From: Chitinophagaceae bacterium
Lineage (GTDB): Bacteria > Bacteroidota > Bacteroidia > Chitinophagales > Chitinophagaceae
DNA: 64,000 nt
Direction: 5' to 3'
NCBI GenBank assembly: GCA_016786845.1
Contig: JAEUVB010000023.1
Location: 1 to 64,000 of the forward strand
The notes beneath the pieces are model-generated. The model was given only the letters and a program-made list of their open reading frames with translations. It did no database searches and had not been told where the DNA came from. Made by a program: the position numbers and the translations under genes. Positions 32,492-40,164 of this stretch are shown here, one piece after another (within the stretch, counting starts at the first letter, position 1; each line of letters starts with the position of its first letter).

Positions 32492-33043
32492 ATGAGATAC
32501 AAATATCCACTAACTATTGAAAATTGCTTAGGAGAAAAATTAATTTTCCTTTCCGCTGAATCGACAGCCGATGGAGAGAAATTCTTAGTAGAGGCATTTT
32601 GTCAACCCGGTTGCGGTCCGGCTATGCATACACATTTTAAACAAGATGAATCTCTGACAGTCATTTCCGGCAAAATGGGATATCAAACACTAGGTAATAC
32701 TATTCAGTACTTAAACCCGGGAGAGACCATCCTATTTGAACGTGGCACTCCACATAAATTTTGGGCTGAAGGAAATGAAACATTGCACTGCACCGGATGG
32801 ATTGCTCCCGCAAATTCAATTGCCTATTTTCTCTCTGCAGTATATGCAGCACAGAACAAATCCGGGAAAAGTGAACCTGATCCATTTGACGCAGCCTATT
32901 TATTGACTAGATATGCTTCGGAATATGATATGCCTGAGATTCCGGGATTTGTCAAAAAAGTTATATTTCCCTTGACTTGTTTTATAGGCCAAATCTTGGG
33001 AAAGTATGCACACTTCAACGATGCACCGCAACCCTTAAAGTGA
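32492..33043 (+). CDS. Cupin-domain protein under TetR control
   Basis: A 183-aa protein with one cupin barrel. Motif 1 is G-P-A-M-H-T-H-F-K-Q-D-E-S-L and motif 2 includes P-G-E-T-I-L-F-E-R-G-T-P-H-K-F; the His and Glu residues form a metal site. The C-terminal about 60 residues look helical and partly hydrophobic (V-I-F-P-L-T-C-F-I-G-Q-I-L-G). The function is unknown; a small-molecule sensor or isomerase is plausible. It is divergent from the TetR gene and the next gene begins only 52 bp later. Confidence 0.85.
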   Translation: MRYKYPLTIENCLGEKLIFLSAESTADGEKFLVEAFCQPGCGPAMHTHFKQDESLTVISGKMGYQTLGNTIQYLNPGETILFERGTPHKFWAEGNETLHCTGWIAPANSIAYFLSAVYAAQNKSGKSEPDPFDAAYLLTRYASEYDMPEIPGFVKKVIFPLTCFIGQILGKYAHFNDAPQPLK

Positions 33044-33095
33044 CTATTTGGATTATATTTGTTTGAAATACCTTTCAAATAAATTCTATATCCCT

Positions 33096-35501
33096 ATGTA
33101 CAAATTGTTTATCGCAACCTTATTATGGGTTGTACTATCTTATCACGGACAAGCACAAGACAATCTCACTTATCAAAATCCTCCGGTCTCTATCCTTGCC
33201 TTAGCCGACTATCAACGTACTCCCGGGGTCATGATGGATAGCCGTAAGGAATACATGATCCTGAGTTACCGCAATACGTATAAAACCCTCGACGATTTGA
33301 ATCAGGAGGAATTGCGACTGGGTGGATTGCGAATTAATCCGGTGACGAATATCGGCAGCACCGTCAGTTATATCAATAACTTGAAAATCAGACGCATCGA
33401 TGAAGAAGACGAAATGCAAGTGAGCGGACTACCTTCCAATCCCAAAATCGCCAACCTCAGTTGGTCGGTCGATGAAAAGAAATTGGCCTTCACCCATACC
33501 ACCGCTACCGGCGTAGAGCTTTGGGTGATCGATGTCGAAACAGCTGCCGCCACCAAACTGACCGGGCCCAACCTCAATGCCAATTTGGGCAATCCCATCA
33601 ATTGGTTTGCCGACAATGAGCATATCCTGGTGACCCAATTGCCTGCCAATCGCCCTCCCCTCATCGATCAGAAAAAAGAATTGCCCAAGGGCCCCATTGT
33701 TGCCGTGAGTGATGGCAGCAAATCGCAAAACCGAACCTATCAGGATTTGCTGAAGAACCCCACAGATGAACAAAATTTTGATATCCTCGTAAGTTCAACA
33801 TTGGTCAAAGTGGGATTGGATGGAAAGGCTGAACCTTTTAAGCCTGCCGGTCTTTACACCGGATTAAGTTTTTCTCCCGATGGCGAATATCTGATGATCA
33901 CCACCATCAAACGACCCTATTCTTATATCGTTCCCCTCACCCGCTTTCCGCAAACCACCACCATCTGCGACAAGCAAGGAAAAGAAATTAAAACCGTGAA
34001 TGAGGTACCCCTCACCGAAGTGATGCCCAAAGGTTTTATGGCCGTACGAAAAGGCAAACGCAATATGGCCTGGCGCCCCGATCAGGCTGCGACCTTATAT
34101 TTTGTGCAAGCCCTTGATGAAGGCAACCCGGAAAATAAAGTAGAATATCGCGATGAAATACTCACCTGGAATGCGCCCTTCGATGCCGAGCCTGCCTCTA
34201 TACTCAAAACCAGACAACGTTTTAGCGGCATACTCTGGGGAGACGAAAACCTCGCCATCGCCACCGACAATTGGTACGATACCCGTAATCAAAAAACCTA
34301 TCTCTTCGATCCTTCGGATAACAAGGTGGAAGCTAAAATTATTTACGACCGAAATTCCCAAGACATTTATTCCGACCCCGGAAATTTCGAAACGCATCGC
34401 AACGAATATGGACGCTATGTCTTGCTCCGTGAAAAAGACGAACTCTTTTTGATGGGCGATGGATTTACCAAAGACGGACAGTTTCCCTTCATCGATGCCT
34501 TTCAACTCAAAGATCATAAAACACGAAGATTATATCAGTCGGCGTATACCGATAAAAAGGAAGATCTGTTGTCGATAGAAGATATTAAAAAAGGTGAAGT
34601 ACTCATTCAATTGCAATCGGCCAATGAGTTTCCAAACTACTATATCCGCAATTTGAAAAAGAAAATGGCCCCTGTGCCACTCACACAATTTAAGAATCCG
34701 TTTGAAAGCATCAAAGACATTCGGAAAGAAGTGATCAAATACAAACGCAAGGATGGACTCGACCTTTCAGGTACTTTATATTATCCACTCGGCTTTGATG
34801 CGAATAAAAAATATCCCCTCCTCATTTGGGCTTACCCGCAAGAATTTAAGGACAAAAATTCGGCCGGACAAAGTGCACAAAATCCGAATGAGTTTACCTT
34901 TCCCAATTATGGATCCTTTGTGTATTGGGTCACCCGTGGGTATGTGGTGCTCGACGATGCGGCCTTTCCGATCGTAGGCGAAGGCAAGACCGAGCCCAAT
35001 GATAACTTTATAGAACAATTGGTCGATGATGCCGCAGCGGCTATCGATGCCGTGGACAAACTCGGCATCATCGATCGCAACAAAGTAGCTGTGGGCGGTC
35101 ACTCTTACGGCGCATTCATGACGGCCAATCTGCTTACCCACAGTAAATTATTTGCTTGTGGCATTGCCCGTAGCGGCGCTTACAACAGAACCCTGACGCC
35201 TTTTGGTTTCCAAAGTGAACAACGCAATTATTGGGATGTACCGGCGGTATACAATACCATGTCGCCTTTTATGAATGCCGATAAAATGAAAACACCTTTG
35301 CTGCTGGTGCATGGTGAGGCCGATAATAATCCCGGTACTTTCACCTTGCAGACCGAACGCTATTTTCAAGCCCTGAAAGGTCTCGGCGCGCCTGTTCGTA
35401 TGCTGATCTTGCCTAAGGAAAGTCATGGCTATGCGGCGAAAGAAAATATCTTTCATTTGCTGTGGGAGCAGGATCAGTTCTTGGAAAAAAACCTGAAATA
35501 G
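33096..35501 (+). CDS. Exported S9-family (prolyl-oligopeptidase-like) serine peptidase
   Basis: About 801 aa. The ATG at 33096 gives a clean signal peptide (M-Y-K-L-F-I-A-T-L-L...G-Q-A-Q). A beta-propeller (about 25-540) precedes the alpha/beta hydrolase domain. The nucleophile Ser lies in G-G-H-S-Y-G-A-F (about 668), Asp in H-G-E-A-D-N-N-P (about 741) and His in K-E-S-H-G-Y (about 775). It probably degrades peptides in the periplasm or at the surface. A -7-like TATATTTG lies at 33054-33061. Confidence 0.92.
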   Translation: MYKLFIATLLWVVLSYHGQAQDNLTYQNPPVSILALADYQRTPGVMMDSRKEYMILSYRNTYKTLDDLNQEELRLGGLRINPVTNIGSTVSYINNLKIRRIDEEDEMQVSGLPSNPKIANLSWSVDEKKLAFTHTTATGVELWVIDVETAAATKLTGPNLNANLGNPINWFADNEHILVTQLPANRPPLIDQKKELPKGPIVAVSDGSKSQNRTYQDLLKNPTDEQNFDILVSSTLVKVGLDGKAEPFKPAGLYTGLSFSPDGEYLMITTIKRPYSYIVPLTRFPQTTTICDKQGKEIKTVNEVPLTEVMPKGFMAVRKGKRNMAWRPDQAATLYFVQALDEGNPENKVEYRDEILTWNAPFDAEPASILKTRQRFSGILWGDENLAIATDNWYDTRNQKTYLFDPSDNKVEAKIIYDRNSQDIYSDPGNFETHRNEYGRYVLLREKDELFLMGDGFTKDGQFPFIDAFQLKDHKTRRLYQSAYTDKKEDLLSIEDIKKGEVLIQLQSANEFPNYYIRNLKKKMAPVPLTQFKNPFESIKDIRKEVIKYKRKDGLDLSGTLYYPLGFDANKKYPLLIWAYPQEFKDKNSAGQSAQNPNEFTFPNYGSFVYWVTRGYVVLDDAAFPIVGEGKTEPNDNFIEQLVDDAAAAIDAVDKLGIIDRNKVAVGGHSYGAFMTANLLTHSKLFACGIARSGAYNRTLTPFGFQSEQRNYWDVPAVYNTMSPFMNADKMKTPLLLVHGEADNNPGTFTLQTERYFQALKGLGAPVRMLILPKESHGYAAKENIFHLLWEQDQFLEKNLK

Positions 35502-35540
35502 GAATGGTGAATGTTTAATGCTTAATGCTGAATAGGGTAA
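35501..35540. repeat. AT-rich intergenic repeat (AATG..TTAATG type)
   Basis: The gap after the S9 peptidase is built from short GAATG/TTTAATG/CTTAATG/CTGAAT words. Similar stretches lie at 40111-40146 and 49516-49590. No function is assigned. Confidence 0.45.
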
Positions 35541-35541
35541 A

Positions 35542-36246
35542 ATGATGAATGTTCCGTTTTTTATTTCAATGGGTTTTGGGCTGACTACATTCTTGACAAT
35601 CTTCCTTTTTTACATTGTCCTCAAGACCTCTAACTTTCCGAAAACGCAGCGCATTTACATTTTGACGGGCATACTACTTTGGATGTTGATACAAGGATTT
35701 CTTGCCAAAGCAAACTACTATTCCGAGCATCTCAATCGACTACCACCGACTATCGTGATACTCGGCATCCTGCCACCTTTACTTTTTATCCTCGGTTTGT
35801 TTCTAAGCCAAAGCGGCCGAAAGTTTATCGATCAAATTTCACTTCTTCATCTCACCATTTTGCATGTCGTGCGCATACCGGTGGAACTTGTTCTTTTTGG
35901 ATTGTATCTGCATCAGGCTGTACCCGAACTCATGACTTTCGAAGGGCGTAACTTTGATATCCTGGCGGGACTCAGTGCACCTTTCATCACCTGGATTGTC
36001 TTTTCGAATAGCCAACCGAATCGTAAGCTACTTCTCATCTGGAATTTGATAGGCCTGGCCCTGCTGCTGAATATCGTGATCCATGCCTTTTTATCTGCCC
36101 CCTTCCCCCTGCAGCAACTCGCCTTCGATCAACCCAATATCGCCATTTTGTATTTTCCTTTTGTATGGTTGCCTACGGTGATTGTGCCATTGGTGCTTTT
36201 TGGGCATTTGGTGGCTATACGGCGATGTTGGAAAGGAAACATCTAA
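35542..36246 (+). CDS. Multi-pass membrane protein of unknown function
   Basis: A 234-aa very hydrophobic protein with about six or seven predicted transmembrane helices spread along the length (for example near 8-28, 38-55, 70-92, 105-125). The chain ends with a short basic tail. No transporter or enzyme motif is recognised. It follows the S9 peptidase by 40 bp on the same strand but has the intergenic repeat between, so joint transcription is uncertain. Confidence 0.7.
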   Translation: MMNVPFFISMGFGLTTFLTIFLFYIVLKTSNFPKTQRIYILTGILLWMLIQGFLAKANYYSEHLNRLPPTIVILGILPPLLFILGLFLSQSGRKFIDQISLLHLTILHVVRIPVELVLFGLYLHQAVPELMTFEGRNFDILAGLSAPFITWIVFSNSQPNRKLLLIWNLIGLALLLNIVIHAFLSAPFPLQQLAFDQPNIAILYFPFVWLPTVIVPLVLFGHLVAIRRCWKGNI

Positions 36247-36461
36247 AAAGATTTATTCAAGATTTGGTAGTTATTCGTCGTACTCCTAATACAACCACTT
36301 GGTCGCCACGAAATGTGAATGATTCATTAGATTTGTTTTACCCTTGATATTTACACAACATGATAGCATTGAACAATTTATCAAATTTGAAGCCGGTTCG
36401 GTTTGCGCCAACCACTATAACGAAAGAGTTGTCAGAGAAAAAATAAAATATAAACAAACAG

Positions 36462-37106
36462 TTGATCAAGCCTTTTCAAAAACGGAACAATGTATGGATT
36501 TTGATTCCTGCGATGGGGTCGGTTCTTTTCATTTTGTTCTATGTAGTAGCGACCTTCTTTTACCCCGGTGGCTCACAAGCAGACAGAAACGCCCCTGGTT
36601 TTAGTTGGATCAATAATTATTGGTGCAACCTGCTCAATGAATACGCCATGAATGGAGAACCTAATCCTGCTAAACCAATCGCTTTAACCGGAATGTTTGT
36701 ACTTTGTCTATCACTTGCGGCTTTCTGGGTTATTTTTCCTAAACTGATGAATATCCAAAAAACCTTGAAACTGACCATACAAATTTCAGGGGTCATTTCG
36801 ATGACCTTTGCTTGTTTTTTGTTTACGCAATTTGACCATGACTTGATTACCAATCTCGCCTCTGCCTTTGGACTATTCGCAATCATCGGAACCTTAATCA
36901 GCCTGTATAAAGCAAAATATTACAGCCTTTTACTCTTCGGTCTTTTGAATTTATTTCTTGTGCTCGTGAATACCATCGTTTACTACAATCAATCGCTCAT
37001 TATTTATTTGCCGGTGATTCAGAAATTTAGCTTTGCAAGTTTTTTGGTTTGGATTTGTTATATGAATATTATTTTGTTCCGAAGATCAATTGATATTGAC
37101 CTATGA
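36462..37106 (+). CDS. Multi-pass membrane protein, DUF998-like
   Basis: A 214-aa membrane protein with about six helices and an extracytoplasmic-looking loop A-P-G-F-S-W-I-N-N-Y-W-C-N-L-L after the first. The layout recalls DUF998-type proteins, an uncertain assignment. The frame is closed just upstream of the TTG at 36462, so the start is TTG there or a later ATG at 36516. The 215-bp gap before it holds no gene. The function is unknown. Confidence 0.65.
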   Translation: MIKPFQKRNNVWILIPAMGSVLFILFYVVATFFYPGGSQADRNAPGFSWINNYWCNLLNEYAMNGEPNPAKPIALTGMFVLCLSLAAFWVIFPKLMNIQKTLKLTIQISGVISMTFACFLFTQFDHDLITNLASAFGLFAIIGTLISLYKAKYYSLLLFGLLNLFLVLVNTIVYYNQSLIIYLPVIQKFSFASFLVWICYMNIILFRRSIDIDL

Positions 37107-37174
37107 TAAATTACAAGTGATCATTTCATCAGCGAGAACACTACCAATGATTTTTCTGCAGTGCTTGAAGTCAC

Positions 37175-37305
37175 GCACCACGGGGTAAAACACCTTTATA
37201 CCCATAGTGCAAATCAATAACGCACCTGAAACGGAATAACTCTTCTAGCGTGAATACGAACCATGGAGTAAATCCATCATTCCCCTAATCCAGCTCTGAA
37301 AGAGC
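37175..37305. repeat. Cluster of three REP-like hairpins
   Basis: Within the 330-bp gene-free stretch 37107-37436 there are three short hairpins. The first is GCAC..GGGTA/TACCC..GTGC (37175-37210). The second is ATGGA-GTAAA-TCCAT (37263-37277). The third is GCTCT-GAA-AGAGC (37293-37305). Similar words occur, from memory, in dispersed intergenic repeats of Bacteroidota. Nothing else is seen in this gap except the promoter at its end. Confidence 0.45.
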
Positions 37306-37390
37306 GACGCTATATGCGAAGGATGCAGCACATTGCACCTAAGCCTGTTTGCAAAATTTTATAGGTATATAGAAAATAATCTCAATCCAT

Positions 37391-37420
37391 TTTCTGCGAG
37401 GGAGGCCTCTGTTATATTTG
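37391..37420 (+). promoter_or_regulatory. Promoter of the 21-bp-repeat unit
   Basis: TTTC at 37391-37394, an 18-bp spacer and TATATTTG at 37413-37420. The -7 is an exact TAnnTTTG and the -33 has one mismatch. Transcription would begin about 10 bases before the ATG at 37437. Confidence 0.5.
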
Positions 37421-37436
37421 CCCTCTAGTAAAAACA

Positions 37437-37964
37437 ATGCTAACAACTCGCAAAACAGAAAAGATGATTCAAAGAAGGATTCATACAAATGTAAAAAACA
37501 GGGAAACTTCTCCCGCAGTTTCGAATACTATCCCCGCAGACATTATAACTTTCCCCCTGCGAGTGATTAATTCTCCAGCTGATATTTTATCTATCCCCGC
37601 TAATCTTTTGGGGCTCCCCGCTAACCCAATGGGGAGTCCCTTGAAGGGTAAGGGACATCCCGCAAGATGGGCACGAACACCCTCAACCTATACGGGCATG
37701 CTCTCAAGACCGGCGGGGAATCCACTAGGTTATTTTAGACTCCCCTCCATATCCGCGGGCATGCTCTCGAATTTGGCGACAGTCCCCGCAAAGTTCGAGG
37801 GGAGAGCCATTAGATCATCGGGGACTCCAAATAGTCCGGCGGGGACTCCAAATAGTCTAACGGGGAAACCAAATAGTTTAGCGGGGAAACCCCTAAAGGT
37901 TGAGGGGAATATTTTAATGATTCAGGGGAGTTATTTTAGGTCTCCGCTGAGTCTCTCGCTTTAG
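37437..37964 (+). CDS. Heptad-repeat (GxPxxxx) protein of unknown function
   Basis: A 175-aa ORF. A basic leader (1-23) is followed by 21 consecutive heptads (24-170) without any insertion or deletion; proline is third in 16 of 21 and glycine is often first. The most alike are G-T-P-N-S-P-A, G-T-P-N-S-L-T and G-K-P-N-S-L-A. There is no signal peptide or membrane segment. Only this frame is open, although the repeated word AAATAGT carries a stop in another frame. A promoter and a terminator frame the unit. It could instead be a structured non-coding RNA, since the DNA has strong GCGGGG/CCCCGC foldback symmetry. No known family is recognised. Confidence 0.55.
   Translation: MLTTRKTEKMIQRRIHTNVKNRETSPAVSNTIPADIITFPLRVINSPADILSIPANLLGLPANPMGSPLKGKGHPARWARTPSTYTGMLSRPAGNPLGYFRLPSISAGMLSNLATVPAKFEGRAIRSSGTPNSPAGTPNSLTGKPNSLAGKPLKVEGNILMIQGSYFRSPLSLSL
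37506..37946 (+). repeat. Tandem array of 21 units of 21 bp
   Basis: The array is 441 bp long, exactly 21 x 21. The consensus unit centres on a near-palindrome, GCGGGGANTCCCCGC. Early units keep mainly the right half (CCCCGC), late units the left half (GCGGGGA), and some units show both. Units 16-18 are closest to each other. Spacing equals two DNA helical turns. Confidence 0.85.
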
Positions 37965-37986
37965 AGGACTCAGCGGTTTTTGTTTT
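37944..37986 (+). terminator. Rho-independent terminator ending the 21-bp-repeat unit
   Basis: A 10-bp perfect stem CCGCTGAGTC (37944-37953) with GACTCAGCGG (37967-37976), an inner CTC/GAG pair and a T-rich tail. The stop codon of the ORF lies in the hairpin loop region. Confidence 0.9.
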
Positions 37987-37994
37987 CGGAGTTT

Positions 37995-38040
37995 GTCTGA
38001 ATCAGAATTTACAGAATTTTAGAATTTTCAGGATTAGATA
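37995..38040. repeat. AGAATTT intergenic repeat
   Basis: Three (C/T)AGAATTT words in a row with a final CAGGATT, at roughly 10-bp steps. This resembles an AT-rich dispersed repeat known to me from many Bacteroidota genomes (ATCAGGATTTACAGGATTT type). No function is known. Confidence 0.4.
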
Positions 38041-38214
38041 CTGCAAAAACTATCAGTGAGTCACCGAAAAAAATCATCTTGTTGATTCGGTTATGCAAAT
38101 GAAAGATATTATATTTAATGAATGAAGGACAGGGGAATATGCCGCAGTTTCCTCGAGGCGGGAGACACGGCGGAGACGGAATGATACGCGTTTTACAATT
38201 TATAAATAGTGAGT

Positions 38215-38835
38215 ATGAAAAAGATAGTATTTTGGATTATATTAATCAGCATTTTGCCCATAAGTGTAAACGCTCAAAGAAATTTTTTTGCTGACATGCC
38301 TGAAATTCAATATTTCTATACTTATTATTTTCAAAGTAGTCTTGGCGACTCCTCATTTACTAAAGCCGGTTACATTATATATTTATCAAAGACACCAGCT
38401 TTTCAAAAAAATGGAATACCATATTTCAGCTTTTACTTTGCTCAGATGAATGATTACAAGCATGATACTGTTTATTTATCAAAAAGACATGATACTATTT
38501 TTGTTTCCGTATTCGATAATCGAGAAAATTTAAATGCATCTAAATTTATCACCAATAGTTGGTTAGATTTAAAGCACTTTCGTTTTTTAAACTCAGATAA
38601 TAATAAACTCTCTTTACCATTTTCCATTTTCGGATATGGATATAGATTTAAATTAGTAAACAAAATAAAACTAGAAAATCAAGGTGTTCAATACAAAATT
38701 CGGCTATTACAGAAACCCGGAGTTTATCACTACTATAATTTTGACTACATATTGATTTCCGAAAATCGAGGATTTTATTACATCGAATATGATTTCAAGA
38801 ATGCCTATCCTTATCGTTATAATTTTAGAAAATAG
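38215..38835 (+). CDS. Exported hypothetical protein
   Basis: About 206 aa from the ATG at 38215; a GTG two codons upstream is possible. The signal peptide is M-K-K-I-V-F-W-I-I...V-N-A-Q. The mature part is very rich in Phe and Tyr and beta-prone, with basic ends. No domain is recognised and the base composition is AT-rich compared with neighbours, which suggests accessory gene content. It stands alone, with gene-free DNA on both sides; the 219 bp at 38836-39054 show nothing notable. Confidence 0.65.
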   Translation: MKKIVFWIILISILPISVNAQRNFFADMPEIQYFYTYYFQSSLGDSSFTKAGYIIYLSKTPAFQKNGIPYFSFYFAQMNDYKHDTVYLSKRHDTIFVSVFDNRENLNASKFITNSWLDLKHFRFLNSDNNKLSLPFSIFGYGYRFKLVNKIKLENQGVQYKIRLLQKPGVYHYYNFDYILISENRGFYYIEYDFKNAYPYRYNFRK

Positions 38836-39054
38836 TATTGTAACTTTTCAGTAGTGTCCAATACCCCCAAATACTTTTACCTTTATATCATTCCTTCAGA
38901 CCTGTTCTTCAATATAAAAAAATAAATATTCCTATTGTGCGGTTCATGATAAATGATTTTGTCTCTGCATTCTCCCGCTTCGATAGACACAGCGGTGACC
39001 GAAAGGCTGACATCCAATTGCGATAGTCACAGCCCATAGTACTTTATACCTCCC

Positions 39055-40107
39055 CTACCTCAAGCCCGCATTAATCCCTTCCAATACTTTACTCCCCGGG
39101 CATAATTGATCTTCCTTCAATTGATTCAAAGGCGTTTCGGTGGTATTCAGCATGGTATGGAGGGGTACAGATGTGCGATCGATATAAAGCAAGCCGGTCA
39201 GGATCTCGTGCGCTTGTTGCGATTTTTTAAGGGCAGCAATAATAGACAATTTATCCTGAGGATCCCAGGTATGATCGAGTTTGTTTAATCGTAGTACAGA
39301 CCCGTCATGCATGGTCACCTCTACCCTTTCGCCTTCGTTATAGTTCGTGGTAATTTCATCACCCACCGGGATAAAATCGATGCCGGCAAGTGCTTCATTA
39401 TGTTCGCGTACATATTCGTAAGACTTGGTCGATCCGGGATTATTGTTGAAGGTCACGCAGGGCGACAAGACATTGATCAACGCAAAACCCTGATGCGACA
39501 TCGCCGCTTCAATGAGGGGCACCAATTGCGCCTTATCGCCACTGAAACTTTGTGCTACAAAGGTGGCTCCCAATTCAATGGCCAGACTGCATAAATCGAT
39601 ACCTTCAAATAATGTGGCATCGCCTCCTTTAGAGATGGAACCCCGATCGGCCGTGGCAGAATCTTGTCCCTTGGTCAATCCATAACAACCATTGTTCATG
39701 ACGATATAGACCATATTCAAATTCCGGCGAACCACATGCACAAACTGCCCCATCCCAATCGATGCCGAATCGCCATCGCCGCTCACCCCCAGGTATACCA
39801 AATCGCAATTCGCCAAATTTGCGCCCGTGGCAATCGACGGCATACGTCCATGCACGGAATTAAATCCATGGGAATTACTTAAAAAATAAGCCGGCGTTTT
39901 GGAAGAACATCCTATCCCCGACAGCTTGGCCACTTTATGGGGCTCTACATTCAATTCGTAACAAGCCTCTACAATGGCTGCACTGATAGAATCGTGTCCA
40001 CAACCGGCACATAAGGTCGATATACTTCCTTCATAATCTTTACGGGTATAGCCGAGTTTATTTTTAGGAAGGAGGGGATGATGGAATTTGGGTTTGATAT
40101 ATGACAT
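39055..40107 (-). CDS. korB: 2-oxoacid:ferredoxin oxidoreductase beta subunit
   Basis: A 350-aa thiamine-diphosphate subunit. It shows the TPP motif G-D-G-D-S-A-S-I-G...N-N and 4Fe-4S cysteines in L-C-A-G-C-G-H-D, G-I-G-C-S-S and S-P-C-V-T-F. Together with the alpha subunit it oxidatively decarboxylates a 2-oxoacid (most likely 2-oxoglutarate) with CoA, passing electrons to ferredoxin. It is the last gene of a three-gene operon, 57 bp after korA. Pyruvate as substrate cannot be excluded. Confidence 0.92.
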   Translation of the reverse strand: MSYIKPKFHHPLLPKNKLGYTRKDYEGSISTLCAGCGHDSISAAIVEACYELNVEPHKVAKLSGIGCSSKTPAYFLSNSHGFNSVHGRMPSIATGANLANCDLVYLGVSGDGDSASIGMGQFVHVVRRNLNMVYIVMNNGCYGLTKGQDSATADRGSISKGGDATLFEGIDLCSLAIELGATFVAQSFSGDKAQLVPLIEAAMSHQGFALINVLSPCVTFNNNPGSTKSYEYVREHNEALAGIDFIPVGDEITTNYNEGERVEVTMHDGSVLRLNKLDHTWDPQDKLSIIAALKKSQQAHEILTGLLYIDRTSVPLHTMLNTTETPLNQLKEDQLCPGSKVLEGINAGLR

Positions 40108-40110
40108 GTT

Positions 40111-40146
40111 GAGTTTTTAGTGCTTAATGTTTAGTTTTTAGTTGAC
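40111..40146. repeat. AT-rich intergenic repeat between korA and korB
   Basis: TTTTTAG and TTAATG words make up most of the gap between the two genes, resembling the repeats at 35501 and 49516. No function is assigned. Confidence 0.35.
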
Positions 40147-40164
40147 CAACTACATTAAAAAGAA

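Noticed and set aside
36344..36604. An 86-residue open frame starting before the DUF998-like gene
   Set aside because: It overlaps the hydrophobic membrane-protein frame out of phase, and its own translation shows no coherent helices.
37506..37946. The 21-bp array considered as a CRISPR array
   Set aside because: Units are contiguous with no spacers, diverge gradually, keep a reading frame, and no cas gene is nearby.
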